A stretch of 64,000 nt of DNA from Cristatella mucedo. Taxonomy: Eukaryota; Bryozoa; Phylactolaemata; Cristatellidae. A program made the position numbers and the translations under genes. A model generated the notes under the pieces. That model saw only the letters and a list, made by a program, of their open reading frames with translations. It had not been told where the DNA came from and ran no database searches. Shown here in pieces: positions 52,593 through 64,000 of this stretch (positions are counted from its first letter, which is position 1; each line of letters begins with the position of its first letter). The stretch is from the NCBI GenBank assembly GCA_009760855.2, contig WPIO01000024.1:551501-615500 (forward strand). Direction: 5' to 3'.

Positions 52593-52789
52593 CTCTAAGA
52601 TATGACAGGATTATCTTCAGCTTGCTAGAGGAATGTTCACAAATGGCAGCTGAGACGGTCATGGTGTGAAGGTGTTGCAAGGCAACTTAAATTAGAAAAC
52701 ACACCTCCTCCATGCCTGACTATGAAAGATATGAGTTCCAGTGCTGTCTTTGGTGCCGAGTCATTCTGTGTGGCAATAAGCATTTTACG

Positions 52790-53040
52790 AAGTGTCAGCA
52801 CGCATAAGTAGGAAGGACGGATCACATGGACTCAGTAAATGCTGTGATAAATATATGCACTTTAGCTTGTTTTTAAATGTCGTCAAGTCAATAGATGTCG
52901 TGACGCCCGTCGGAAGCGAGTTCCGGGCTTTGGGAGCATGAGACCTAAAGGCGGAGTCTTCTATGGATTTGAGGTTCGTACGAGGTACTGGTTAAAGATT
53001 AGATTCCGAAAAGCGGGTGGGGCGATGCTTAGCATGGTAG
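52790..53040 (-). mobile_element. LINE-A fragment
   Basis: Minus-strand piece of the end of the C-terminal module (SKPRNSLP-type region, TTCGGAATCTAATC), degraded and without tail. Confidence 0.7.
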
Positions 53041-53929
53041 GTGATACGTAGGCTGGCCCACTTCCCTCAAACGCACAGCCCGCACTAGCTCGGGTAGCCG
53101 CACAGCACAACGCGTGCAATGTGCACAGACCTGAAGCTAGCAAGACGCCAACGATGAAAACACATCGCTTGATACAACGTGCTCAGCGCTAGCAACAAAA
53201 CCTTATTAGTAAACGGACAACAATAACCTGTATTTTAGGCCGACATGCAACGGCGACTTCCGGCCGACACACAGCTCACAGCAGCTCACGGTCAGCGCTA
53301 GACACACCGACCGGCAGACCATTGCTCCAGGAGAGCGAACGTGGTCAGGCACAAGCCTTACATAGAAATCAGATCTCATAGGTCGCACAATAATCACTAC
53401 CGTACATAATTATGCAAAATGAACATGCTCATGAACCTCTGCTTATGGCGGTTATCTCAGAAGTGTTCCAGCTTAGCTGGCAAAGCTCTTAGTTATTAAT
53501 CGAGGCTCAGCTGTCAAGCTCATAGCTCATAATCACGGCTATTACACTAACGTCGCTGCATGGATCGGATGAGTTCTGGCGTGAGTGACCGGCTGGTATA
53601 AACAGTTGAGCCGAGCTTGTGTGGTCTAACAGTGTGTCAGTGCTCAGATACAATCGCTGCGCCGTCTATTTTCTATTTTGATAACGACAAGGTCAGCAGG
53701 TTAGTAAAACAAACTACTTTGGCTAAGTGTACGCATCTGGATTGCGGTAAGCGGTGCTACACAAAAGACAGTTTCTGTACGTCCGAGTTTTCGTATCGCA
53801 ATCGTTTGTTTTTCTACGCATCGCAGCTGCGGTTGGTCGGAAGTCGAAATGGTCCTTCGTGTGCCGCCGCAGCTTTTCCGAATAGGGTACCTCGCGAGCC
53901 AGCTGCAATCTATCCTAGGCCTAACGCCC
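53041..53929. other. no gene supported
   Basis: A Cys-containing frame begins at 53617 (+) (CTHLDCGKRCYTKDSFCTSE) but has no known domain, and its downstream half is GC-rich low-complexity sequence. A first exon of an unknown plus-strand gene is possible but not shown. Confidence 0.35.
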
Positions 53930-55004
53930 GAGCTCACGTGGCTCCCCGCCTGACCCCACATCACTTCGCCGGAAATCCCCCCCCCCCCGTCCCTTCATCA
54001 GAAGCTGAGCTACTCGGCCAGCCGCGGCCGGCGCCTGGCCGTTCATGCCCCTGGCCGCGCCGGCGCGCGCACCCTAGGCTCAGCGCCGCTGGAATACCGC
54101 GTGCTCATCGGGGTCAACCATTTAGCGGTTGGATTGGTGGCCGCATGCTGACCCTTGGGGAGAGCCCGTTCCGGGCGCCATCTGGACACCGGGCTGGAGA
54201 GGGGGGGGGGGGGTAGACGGCGCCGGGCTGTGGAAGGTGGGCCCGGGCGGCGGCTCGGTGCGCGCGGGCCGAGCCAGCCGAACGGCGGGCCGAACCTTCT
54301 CTCCGCCTTCCGGCCTCTGCTACGGGCAGCGGGCGACCGGAGGTGCACGCCGCCGCGTCAGTCGCGATCCCACCTTCGCGAGCTAGCGGCCATAAGAGCG
54401 CGCTAGGTGCGCGCGCCCCCCAAGGATCAATGCGGCGACGAAACGACAGGCCTGGCCGCGCCGCGTTTGCGCGCGGGCAGCTCGCCGGCGACGCGCAGCG
54501 GCGCACCAGACCGGGCGCCCGCAACGACGCCGTGCGCGGCGGCCGCGAGCGGCGCCGTTTTTGCGCCCGAGCCGGCGGGCGCGCGCTGTGGCGGCAGCTA
54601 CGACTTACCGGCAGCGGGGGGAACGCGGCACACACGCGCGCGCACGCACGCACGGAGCAGAGCAGAGCAGAGCAATACGGACCGCGCGTCCGACGGCGCC
54701 GCAACACGCAACCTCAGCTGCGGGAATGATGAAATTACCGGGCGGAAGAAGGCGGCTGCCTGGAAGACCATTGGTTGGACGACCGGCATGCCCTCGGTTG
54801 CTCGGATGCGGGCTGGGGCGTCGCCGGAGTCTTGGGGGTGGCCGCGAGCGGACCGGGCCGCGAGCGGACGACGGCGTGCGTCCGCTGCGCTGCTGTTGCT
54901 GCAAGTAGCGGAAATCTACGAACCCGAGGGAGCCGCCGGCCGGCGCGCCCACAGAATCGTGCGTGCTCCAGCTCGGTCGCACGCCGCCCGATGGGCGCCG
55001 TCCG
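53930..55004. promoter_or_regulatory. CpG-rich block, candidate promoter region
   Basis: About 1.1 kb with very high G+C and many CpG, in sharp contrast to the rest of the window. It continues at 55946-56160 across a LINE-A insertion. It sits about 2 kb upstream of the first coding exon of ASNS-B, where a non-coding first exon is expected. Open frames here on both strands are composition artefacts. Regulatory role is inference. Confidence 0.35.
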
Positions 55005-55945
55005 ACCCAGTGGGATCCAGAGATTGGAAAGGCTGACTCTCAAAATTGGCTCTGCCAGCATATCTCCAGTTGAATCAGCTCGAAATCTAGGTGTCATATT
55101 CCAAAGCGACCTCTCGTTAGACGACCATATCAGCTCGACAGTCAAATCCGCCTATTTTCAGCTTCATAACATTGCTAAAATTCGGGCTTGTTTAGATAAA
55201 GATACCACGTCCAAGTTGGTCCATGCATTCGTGACATCCCGTCTCGACTTCTGCAACTCACTGCTTACTGACCTACCAGCATGTGTGATCAGGCGATTGC
55301 AGCTGGTGCAAAACTCGGCAGCTAGGCTTGTCTGTCGTGAGCGTCGCACTTGCCACATTACTCCACTTCTCGCCGACCTGCACTGGCTACCAGTCAAGCA
55401 ACGGATTGACTTCAAGGTTTTGTCGCTCACTTTTAGGTCCCTTCATTCTATGGCTCCAGCCTATCTGTCAGATATACTACCCCATCAGGCCAAGCATCGT
55501 ACCACCCGCTTTTCGGAATCCAACAGTCTAGAAATACCTCATACAAACCTTAAATCCTTTGGAGACCGTGCATTTAGTTCATATGCTCCCAAAGCCTGGA
55601 ACTCCCTCCCGACCTGCGTCAGAACATCCCTGACCTGACCACATTTAAAAGGAACCTAAAAACACACCTATTTAGGACAGCATTTAGTGGGTCCCTGTGA
55701 TTCGTCCTTGATGTGCTTATGGGTGCTGACACTGTGCATGCTGCCACTAACCACATTTGCATGCTGACCCTGTACATGTCACCCCTAACCATAATTCATT
55801 TCGTTTGTTTTTTCAAGCATGATTTTACTTACCATTCAATTGCATTTCACTTTACAGCAAATGTAAAGCGCCTAGAGAGAGATTAAGTTCTCTGAGGGCG
55901 CTTTATCAAGTGAATTATTATTATTATTATTATTATTATTATGGT
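55005..55945 (+). mobile_element. young LINE-A insertion in the CpG-rich block
   Basis: Long, nearly intact C-terminal module (LERLTLKIGSASISPVESAR, VTSRLDFCNSLLTDLPAC, LLADLHWLPVKQRIDFKVLS, YAPKAWNSLPTCVRTS) with one late frameshift near 55628, full stem-loop tail and (ATT)n. Close to the copies at 27301 and 60785. Confidence 0.93.
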
Positions 55946-56459
55946 CAAAGCCGGGATCTGCTGCTGTCGCGTCCGTCGTAAGAGCGCGGGAGCCCTCGGG
56001 AGCAGGGAGGAGGGAGAGGGTGACGCCTCGGTGGGGTGACGTGATTAGTATCTACTTGCAATGAACGAGGTGCTCGCTGAGCAACGATATTTCACCTCCT
56101 GCTGCCAGCTGCGGCACGTCTGCTGCAGCCGTGCGGCGCCGCGCTACTTCCATGCTGCTCACTATGACGATAAAACCGAACGTCTACTCGTAGGATACAC
56201 TAGATGACTACATAGGCATGTACATAGATGCACGTGGATGCACTAGAAGGCTCTGTGCTTCGCATTAGTGATGCTGCTGTGCGACCGTCGCCGTTCGCGG
56301 TCGCATTTTAGGTTTCGTATTTGACAGCTGCATAAATTTTGAAAGTTTCATTAAGGAGACTGCATCCACAGCTAACCACCGCGTCCGATTCTTATTTAAA
56401 ATTAGGGACTGTCTGCTAAGGTGGCTTGCAGCAATTTCAACTTGCTCCCTTTTTTTATA
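55946..56459. other. right remainder of the CpG-rich block and flank
   Basis: GC-rich to about 56160, then ordinary composition. No gene seen. Confidence 0.4.
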
Positions 56460-57110
56460 AGGCTGGGTTATTACGATTCCATTTTTGGCAGGGCTACCAA
56501 AAAAAGCCATAAGGCTGCTTGCTGTAACTGGTGATGAATTTGGCAGCAGGGCTCGCAAAGTATGGCCACGTGTCTCCTTTGCTGAAGGAACTTCGATGGC
56601 TATCGTTGATAAAAGCGTACAGTGTGAAGTTCTTAGGCTGACCCGCAAGGCCAAGGCCACGGCTTGGCTTCTTCACACCTTGCTGAACTGCTGCACCAGT
56701 TTCGGCCTCCTTGTGCCCTCAGATTCTCTATCGTTAAGGTGCTCACATAACCAAGATCAAGGTATTTGATGGCCGAGGTCGGGGGGGGGGGGGCTCGAGC
56801 TCCGTGGTACGTGTGAAAAGCCTAAATAGAAACTGGATTCTCTTAAGGCGCTATACAAATGAATTATATCTATATATTTATTTATTTATATTAGCAATTT
56901 AATTCCTTTGCCTCAAGTTCGTTGGCAACAGAAGCTTTTTCTCTCCAGGTCCCAGACCGGAACTCACTTTCACAATTCTTTCGTGACGATATTTATTCTC
57001 TTGGTGCTGACTGTGGCACATCCTTTCCGACCGTCCTGGGCTGCTACTTCCAATGCTATTCCCTTCCTCGACTGCTCTCCTGACTAAGCTTCCCACTTTT
57101 CTTTGGTGCA
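56460..57110 (+). mobile_element. LINE-B copy interrupted by SINE-B
   Basis: Degraded LINE-B module 56480-56745 (FLAGLPKKAI, then shifted) and its continuation 56910-57105, separated by a plus-strand SINE-B (56745-56870) containing a poly-G run and tail TTCTCTTAAGGCGCTATACA. Confidence 0.7.
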
Positions 57111-57134
57111 TAAGAAAAAGATTGCTGAACTGCT

Positions 57135-57885
57135 AATAATACATTTGATATGGCGCCCTAAGAGAACTCAATCTCTCTCTCTAAGCACTTTACCTTTGCT
57201 GCAAAGGAAGCAGGATCGAATGGTTAGCGTTAGCATGCTCAATGACAGCAAGCATAACTTGGTTAGGGGGTGGCATGCACAGGGTCAGCATGCAAATATA
57301 GTTAGTGGCAGCATGCACAGTGTCAGCACGAATAAAAAAACGTTAAGCACGTTAAAAACGAATGACACAGACCGACTAAATGCTGCAACAACTATGTGAG
57401 TTTTTAGTTTCTTTTCAGTGTGATCAATTAAGGCCATGTCGTGATGCAAGTAGAAATTGAGTTTCAGGCTTTGGGAGCATACTAACCAAAGATGCGGTCT
57501 CCAAAGGATTTGAGGTCCGTACGATGTATAAGTTCACAATTGGATTCCGAAAAAAAGCCGGTACTACTCTCAACGTGGTGGTGGAGTGGATCTTATAGGT
57601 AGGCTGGAGCCAAAGCATGAAGAGACCTAAAAGTGAGTGACAGAAACCTTGAAGTCGATCCGTTGCCTGTCTGGGAGCCAGTGCAGATCGGCGACAAGTG
57701 GTGCGATGAGGCAACTGCGCTGCTCGTGACAGACAAACCCAGCTGCAGAGTTTCGCAGCAGCTGCTAGCGCCTGAGTGCATAGGCCGGTAGGCCAGCAAG
57801 CAGTGAGTTACAGAAGTCTCGACGGGATTTTGCAAGTGCGTGGACCAATTTAGATGCTGTACTGCTCTGCCTCTGCAGGCCATGA
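57135..57885 (-). mobile_element. LINE-A copy, degraded
   Basis: Minus-strand tail (GCGCCCTAAGAGAACTCAAT) and C-terminal module to about 57880 (SLTFRSLHALAPAYL, ETSVTHCLLAYRPMHSG), with frameshifts. Confidence 0.8.
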
Positions 57886-58910
57886 CTCACACTCATACAA
57901 AAATTCCCTATAAACTGGCATGACCCACAAACGCGCGGCAGTGCTGCCATAAACTCAACAGCGCCATAAATCGATCATAGCAGAAATAAGAAAGCCACGA
58001 ACTGGCCATGAACGCGAATAGCAAGGCCATAAACGGGACAGCTTCTTTATTGTCCACACATGACCTGAGGGCACGAGGAGACTGAAAATGGGGAAGCAGT
58101 TCAGCTATGTATGGGTGAACCAAGCCGTGGCGGGTTTTGTGGGTCAGCTTAAGAGCTTTCTTCTAATTCTGTTGATCAAACAGAAGCCATTGTAATTCGT
58201 TCAGCAAAGGAGACACATGGTCAATGTAAAGCGCCAAGAAAGAGATTAAGTTCTCTGGGGCACTTTATCAAGTGCATTATATTATTATTAAACCTCTGGG
58301 GTTTGAAAACTAGCCTTGCAGCCATATTCATAGCCAGCTGCCGTGGCCTAGTGGCTTTATTCTGTAGCTTAGCCAAAAAATTACAATAATATAGCCAATA
58401 CAAAACTAACGAGCTAGTTAAATGTTTTGCAATCCACCATGGAAGACCGCTCCTAACGTCAGATAGGGATCGGACGCGATAGCTAGTTGTGGATGTAGTT
58501 TACTTAACGAAGCTTTCAAAGTTTAGGCAGTTTTCGAAGGCGACACCTAAATTCCGAGAACACGGTGATGGTCTGACAACAGCATCACCTATTAGGAGAA
58601 AAAAGCCTTCTAGTCCAGTCTTGACGCTTAGAGTGTTCTAAGAGCAGCAGTTAAGTTTTATCGTCGTTTAGTTTAAAAAAGTTTTCCTATACCCAGGATC
58701 GAATGTTGGCAAGGCAAAGATTCAGTTTATCAGTTGCTGCAGTAGATTCTGATGGTCTAAATGACAAATACAGCTGCGTATCGGCAGCATAAAAGTGAAA
58801 CCCTTTTCCAATGGCCTGAATCAGTTTTCGCCGAGGTTGAGTATAAAAGGAGAACAGGAACGGACCGAGCACGGACTCTTGAGGGAATCCACAGGTCTGG
58901 TGGATGAGAC
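57886..58910 (-). mobile_element. LINE-B pieces, including RT active-site region
   Basis: 58035-58215 and 58290-58400 match the LINE-B module; 58620-58900 encodes an RT end (QAIGKGFHFYAADTQLYLSF). A plus-strand LINE tail (58224-58290) is inserted between them. Several rearranged copies are likely. Confidence 0.65.
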
Positions 58911-59414
58911 CTGACGCCTCGTTATATGTGCAGCACCTGAATCGAGATTAAGTTCTCTTAGAGTGCTTTACAAATGAATTTGTATTGCGTGTTTTATTCG
59001 GCACGATTCACAAATGCGTGAAATGGTGTCGCTGTCAAACTGTTATCTAAGCAGGTTCGATTTCGGCAATGTTCCTTAGCCGATAGTCGGCCCGCGGGAC
59101 AGTGGTAAAAATATACAATACTAATAAAAAGTCATTTTTGAATAGTATGCTCAGATTATATATATATATGACACTAGGCTTGGTTAAAGTACCCCTCTCC
59201 CCCTGCCATGTGTTGATGCAGTGATGCAGTTTGTCATGCTCGTCTTCAGTGGTAAACTCCTCCGTCCCATACCCCTTCAATCGTTTGCTGTGCTTATAAA
59301 AATTTAGCACTTTACATCAATCAGCTGCTGCAATAGAGCTCAATTTTTTCTTCTATATCTTCATTCTGCCATTATTGCAATGAATGGTCAGTAGGCTAGG
59401 AGCCAGCATGTTCT
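58911..59414. other. SINE-B tail and unassigned DNA
   Basis: 58930-58985 is a plus-strand SINE-B tail (GAGATTAAGTTCTCTTAGAG). A short (TA)n lies at 59158-59169. No gene. Confidence 0.45.
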
Positions 59415-59985
59415 ATAGCATTGTGCTTACGCATGCTGACAATGTGCATGCTGCTTCTAACCACACTTGCATGCTGACCCTGTGCATGTCACCACTATCC
59501 ATGTTATTCTTATTGTTTATCAAGCATGATACCACTAACCATTCGATCGTGTTGGCTTTGCAGCAAATTTAAAGCACCTAGAAAAAGATTGAGTTCTCTG
59601 AGGGTGCTTTATCAAGTGCGTTATTATTATTTCATTATTTCAAAAATTACACGTGCCTCTATTGTTAGGAGAAAGCAGCCGCTAGGTTGTTGCCTTCAGC
59701 CAGGCCTTGTGACTGTGGGGAAGGAGGGGTCGGCTTTAAGTGGACTGCCCTGTGGAATTGATTGTCGTCAGGCAAATTTCCCTTTGTGCAACACCAGGCT
59801 GCTAAAATGCCGATAAACAGTAACAGAAATTACCGCTACGGTAAGTTTATGGCACGGTAGCTTTTCAGCCTAATTCACGAACAAAAGACATCGGGTCATG
59901 CTTTCTTTAAGCGTTTGTAAAATGCCTAGAAAGAGATTCAGTTCTCTGAGGATGCTATACAAATGTATTATTATTATTATTGTTA
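59415..59985 (+). mobile_element. two LINE-A 3' tails
   Basis: 59415-59640 and 59918-59985 each carry the LINE-A tail (GCACCTAGAAAAAGATTGAG and ATGCCTAGAAAGAGATTCAG) and ATT repeats, separated by unassigned DNA. Confidence 0.75.
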
Positions 59986-59989
59986 TATT

Positions 59990-60200
59990 GGTGACCGTGA
60001 AAGCATTGAACGCCACCTAGACTCTGGCTGCCCAAGGGAAAATGCTTGAGGCGCGTGCTCATTGATAATTTCAACACGGGATCAGATTCGGGACCATCTG
60101 TTCACTAGCGCAAGAGAAGAAAGAAGAGGTCCAATCTGGTCGACTTGTAGCATCCGCAAGTGGATGGCAGCAAGCGTTCTCGATTTGAAGGATGCATAAG
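59990..60200 (+). pseudogene. possible Tc1-type transposase N-terminal remnant
   Basis: Around 60090-60195 a frame reads EERRGPIWSTCSIRKWMAAS, with a SGCPREN segment upstream, similar in layout to the second helix-turn-helix region of Tc1-like transposases. Too short and broken for certainty. Confidence 0.25.
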
Positions 60201-60224
60201 AAGACCAACTTACTATTACTACTG

Positions 60225-60350
60225 GCAAACCAAGTGTGATTTAGAAATTGGAAAGGCTAGTGCTCATAATAGGCTCTGCCAGCATATCTCCTGTTGCTTC
60301 TGCACGCAATCTGGGTGTCCTGTTCCAATGTGACATTTCATTAGATGACC
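60225..60350 (+). mobile_element. LINE-A fragment
   Basis: Matches the KLERL..IGSASIS part of the module, with a TAG near its start and an abrupt end at about 60350. Confidence 0.7.
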
Positions 60351-60491
60351 GTAAAGTTCTCAAATCGTTTATTCACCAGTAACACTTCGCACTCCCAGCG
60401 AGAGAGCCCCAACTGCTCCGCCGTGCGTTAACTTCCTCACTGCCCCTCTCCCCGTGGTCGACTCCGATGATTCATCGACCACAACTGTGCA

Positions 60492-60643
60492 CCGGCCGAC
60501 CCTGATGGTGAATCCACCATCTGGCCACGGGCTGTTCCATGCCACATCAAAGGCGGACCACAGCAGTGCACTGGCCGACCCTGATTGTGAATCCACCATC
60601 TGGCCACCAGCGGGTTACTGGCCTGTGTCCACGCCACATCACA
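60492..60643. repeat. tandem duplication of about 75-78 bp
   Basis: Two units begin GGCCGACCCTGAT and contain TGTGAATCCACCATCTGGCC or its one-base variant; they diverge at their ends. A second local duplication (GCATACGAACTACACGC-type words) lies at 60660-60780. Confidence 0.8.
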
Positions 60644-60784
60644 GTCTCATCAGAGGAGCCGGAATACAATACATACATACACACGTGCATACGAACTACA
60701 CGCCCCTTGACCTTAAGGTCACAAGTCAGGAGCCAGCATACAATGCATACATATGTACATACGAACTACACGCTCCCTTGATGT

Positions 60785-61755
60785 ACACATAATAATAATA
60801 ATAATAATAATAATAATTCACTTGATAAAGCGCCCTCAGAGAACTCAATCTCTCTCTAGGCGCTTTACATTTGCTGCAAAGTGAAATGCAATTGAATGGT
60901 AAGTAAAATCATGCTTGAAAAACAAACGAGATGAATAATATGGTTAGGGGTGACATGTACAGGGTCAGCATGCAAATGTGGTTAGTGGCAGCATGCACAG
61001 TGTCAGCACGCATAAGCACATCAAAGACGAATCACAGGGACCCACTAAATGCTGTCCTAAATAGGTGTATTTTTAGGTTCCTTTTAAATGTGGTCAGGTC
61101 AGGGGATGTTTTGACGCAGGTCGGGAGGGAGTTCCAGGCTTTGGGAGCATATGAACTAAATGCACGGTCTCCAAAGGATTTATAGTTTGTATGAGGTATT
61201 TCTAGACTGTTGGATTCCGAGAAGCTGGTGGTACGATGCTTGGCCTGATGGGGTAGTATATCTGACAGATAGGCTAGAGCCATAGAATGAAGGGACCTAA
61301 AAGTGAGCGACAAAACCTTGAAGTCAATCCGTTGCTTGACTGGTAGCCAGTGCAGGTCGGCGAGAAGTGGAGTAATGTGGCAAGTGCGACGCTCACGACA
61401 GACAAGCCTAGCTGCAGAGTTTTGCACCAGCTGCAATCGCCTGATCGCACATGCTGGTAGGCCAGTAAGCAGTGAGTTGCAGAAGTCGAGACGGGATGTC
61501 ACGAATGCATGAACTAACTTGGACGTGGTATCTTTATCTAAACAAGCCCGAATTTTAGCAATGTTATGAAGCTGAAAATAGGCAGATTTGACCGTGGAGC
61601 TGATATGGTCGTCTAACGAGAGGTCGCTTTGGAATATGACACCTAGATTTCGAGCTGATTCAACTGGAGATATGCTGGCAGAGCCAATTTTGAGAGTCAG
61701 CCTTTCCAATCTCTGGATCACACTGGGTTTGCCCATAACTAGTAAGTTAGTCACA
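60785..61755 (-). mobile_element. young, nearly intact LINE-A 3' part
   Basis: (TAA)n at 60789-60816 and the minus-strand tail, then a single 240-codon frame (61754-61032) covering the whole C-terminal module from MTNLLVMGKPSVIQRL to FRTAFSGSL. The longest undisturbed LINE-A frame in the window; 5'-truncated. Confidence 0.93.
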
Positions 61756-61979
61756 AATTACATGGGCAGTCTAACAAAAAAAACTCCCATCCGCTAATAG
61801 AGGACGTAATCATCGAGCGAAGCCGGCCTTAGCACGGTTCGGCTAGGCCGAGTAACAACCGGCTGGTTTACGTCACCGATGTGTTCAGCATTAACTGCGT
61901 CATGGACTGGTTCCTGTAGCCCAGCTGCTGTCTCTGGCACAGCGCGAACGTCTGCAACGTGCCGTCGCATCCTGTCTAC
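61756..61979. other. junction region, no gene seen
   Basis: Between the LINE-A and the LTR element. No LTR could be recognised. Confidence 0.4.
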
Positions 61980-64000
61980 TTAAATGCCGACTCCAGGTCC
62001 GACGCGGGTTACCCGGCCTTGTGGCCAAGTAGTAGTGCAGCGTGCACCTGGTGGCTTCACGAACACACTTTGCCCAATTGAGTATGCACCTGCTTCCTTT
62101 CCTGCAGGTACATCTTCCCCGTAGCGCACCAGTGGACTTTTCCACTGGTACTTGTGGAGCTGGCGGCTTGGCGCGGATGTTATCTCGCTCCGCGCGGCAG
62201 GCGCCAAATTATACCAAAAGACCATGTCTAAAACATCTCCGCCGCTGCATGCCGCCATGCTCTTAATGGTGCGATGATTCCGCTCAACAATCGCGTTCCC
62301 CGATGGGTGATAGGCACACCGAAAATGCACAGTGACGCCCCAACGATCGCATAAATCGCTGCGTAAACACTTGCGATTTAAATACAGCGGCATTGTCTAA
62401 CCACAGCTGCCGGGGCGGACCTCGCTCGCGAAATATTTGCTCCAGCTGTTTGAGCACTGCCGTGGTTCCCTCATTAAATAAATAATAAATAAATCCTAGC
62501 TGATTAAACAGCCTCTTTTTGTATAGCGACAGAAGAGCCTTTACGGCTATCCCCACCGATTGCAGTGTCGATAAAGGATCGCCCACCGCAGGAATCGAAC
62601 CCACGACCTCGAGACCGACGTCGTGTAAGCAACCGCTTTACCTAGTGTGCCATCACGGCTCACCAATTTTCTGCAGTCGCCGCCAAATCGCGAACCTACT
62701 CGGCCCACAATCCACAACGGTTAAGTACGGCTAACCCAGAAAATGCGTGACGTCACACGCTAGCCTGCGCCAGTTGTTGGGCGCGGAAAGGCTGCCGTCG
62801 CTCCACGACTCGGGTGCCGGGTCAACCGATCTGCAGCGGAAACAGGATCGCACCACACTCGAAACCTGACTGCGGGTGATTTTGGCCTTTGGGAAGCTCA
62901 ACTGAGCAAGACTCAGAGTTCGATCAACGCCGAGGTGGTGCGTAGCGTGAAAGGCTCGGAGGTCAATCGCTCTACCCACGCCTTCATTTGTTCCTACGGC
63001 GGCAACGCCGGCGTCAGTCAACCGATCCGGAGATTGCTCGTCGGTACAACTGGGTTTTAACCACCGATGGGGCACGCAAGTTAGACGATCCACTTTATTC
63101 TCGTTCGACGGAACAAGCCGAACGGACACGTTCAAACTGCATTCTTGAATCGTGTCGCCATGTAGGGTCAGCCGTCGACGTGTCAATGCTTCCTCGAGCC
63201 CTCGCAAACGCACTGGCTTATCCCCGGAGCACAGTGACCGGAGCCAGCCGAATACTGTGGCGGAATCGGTCACGACGACGACGGTCTTCAGGCTCCATGC
63301 TATCGCAAGGTTGACGCCCTTTAGCACAGACTCAGCTAAATTAATGTGAGCTGAGTCGTCAACCTTCCGCAGCCACGATGCGTCCTCTACAACGTTTCCG
63401 CCAATCTCTAAACATACTCCCATGGCAATGCTACTAGCGTCGCACTAAAGCGTCCCAGTGGTCGCGGGTAGAACTGACCAGACACCAGTAACGGGATCTT
63501 CGGCAAGGACGCGGCGATAGACTTCCTCCACTTTCTCTAGGACGCTAGCACTGACCGGCGAATCCCAGCCTTCCACGCTGGCTCTCCGCTTGATGTAGCT
63601 GCACGCTACACGAAATCAGCCTGCAACTGGGATGTGTGCGACTAATTGGCCGCACCAGGAAAAACCCGTCTCTTCGTCCGAAGCTCTCCGGCGCCACTTA
63701 CTGCATAGTCTCGGCGCCGTACTCGTAGTCCCAACACGCGAGCATTCAGAAGCTGCTGGGGCGGCTTCGCTTCGAGACCGAACCGCTGCAGCAATTCGCT
63801 GACTCTATCGTTGGAAACGACAGTGTTATTTACAATAATGTCATCCACAAAAGAGTCGCTGCCTTGACGAACAAGCGGATCCATGGACAAGACTTTGTTG
63901 ACGATAGCTGCCATTATCTTCGGGGCCACATTTAACCCGCAACCGAGCCGTGTTAAGCAAAATCATTTGCCCTTAAATTCAACAGCCTGGTAGCGCCATA
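61980..64000 (-). mobile_element. LTR retrotransposon pol: RT, RNase H, integrase (Ty3/Gypsy-like)
   Basis: Read from the right: RT (64000-63642) with LTRLGCGLNVAPKIM and SFVDDIIVN, the YVDD-type active site; a connection/RNase H segment (63600-63050) with AHINLAESVLKGVNLAI and VVVVTDSATVFGWL; integrase zinc-finger region (about 62950-62850: FHATHHLGVDRT, CFRCRSVD), core start ACDVTHF (62740) with the first Asp, the second Asp in QLWLDNAAVF (62400), and the Glu in NAIVERNHRTIKS (62260). Breaks: a TGA in RT near 63960, a TAG in place of a probable Trp near 63443, a TAG after THFLG (62731), a SINE insertion, and a shift near 62390. RT-RH-IN order fits Gypsy or BEL/Pao; Gypsy preferred. Confidence 0.85.
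62477..62663 (-). mobile_element. SINE-A inserted in the LTR-element integrase
   Basis: Complete minus-strand SINE-A: GTGAGCCGTGATGGCACAC head, box B GGGTTCGATTCCTGCGG, body, tail GAGGCTGTTTAATCAGCTAG and an ATTT-type end. The integrase frame continues on both sides (IWRRLQKI before, NEGTTAVLKQ after). Confidence 0.9.

Noticed and set aside
53617-54216. 199-codon ORF running into the CpG-rich block
   Set aside because: Second half is GC-driven low complexity; first half has no known family. Kept only as a remark.
54114-55036. Several 130-210-codon frames on both strands
   Set aside because: High G+C removes stops by chance; composition is Arg/Ala/Pro/Gly-rich in all frames.

Overview
The window looks like nuclear DNA of a repeat-rich invertebrate. 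It has spliced genes with GT-AG (and one GC-AG) introns, 5'-truncated non-LTR retrotransposons, tRNA-derived SINEs, Tc1/mariner, hAT and LTR elements, and long (CA)n and (GA)n runs. A parasitic flatworm or a snail would fit, because hAT copies closely resembling the horizontally transferred SPIN family are present, but the species cannot be fixed from the sequence alone.

The only convincing host gene is asparagine synthetase (ASNS), present twice in tandem on the minus strand. Copy B (52029 to 37232) is complete: eight coding exons, 573 codons plus stop, with all splice junctions in phase. Copy A (8071 to 1704) shows exons 1-3, intact and with the same junctions, and runs off the left edge. 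Both copies use a GC donor after exon 3. Intronic sequence is shared between the copies, so this is a segmental duplication.

Between the two copies, about 21.7-35.7 kb holds a decayed Polinton/Maverick-like (adinto-like) DNA element. Recognisable remnants are an adenain-type protease, a packaging ATPase, a probable double-jelly-roll capsid protein, an rve integrase, a phospholipase-A2-like domain and two phage-tail-fibre-like proteins at opposite ends. No B-family polymerase was seen. Host LINEs and (GA)n runs have been inserted into it. Its reading frames carry many in-frame TAA/TAG codons but few TGA, and the frames that can be followed mostly finish at TGA. This is what a gene set written in a UAR=Gln code (as in ciliates) would look like; decay by CAR to TAR transitions is the main alternative.

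The rest of the window is a mobile-element mosaic. Two LINE lineages (LINE-A and LINE-B, CR1/L2-like C-terminal ends with ATT-type tails) account for many pieces. SINE-A is a simple tRNA-derived SINE; SINE-B is a tRNA-derived SINE whose tail resembles the LINE tail. There are three SPIN-like hAT copies, two with 8-bp target duplications, and a dead Tc1 copy inside an ASNS-A intron. A CpG-rich block at 53.9-56.2 kb, split by a young LINE-A insertion, lies upstream of ASNS-B and may hold its promoter. The right end is a minus-strand LTR-retrotransposon pol (RT, RNase H, integrase) with a SINE-A inserted in the integrase core.
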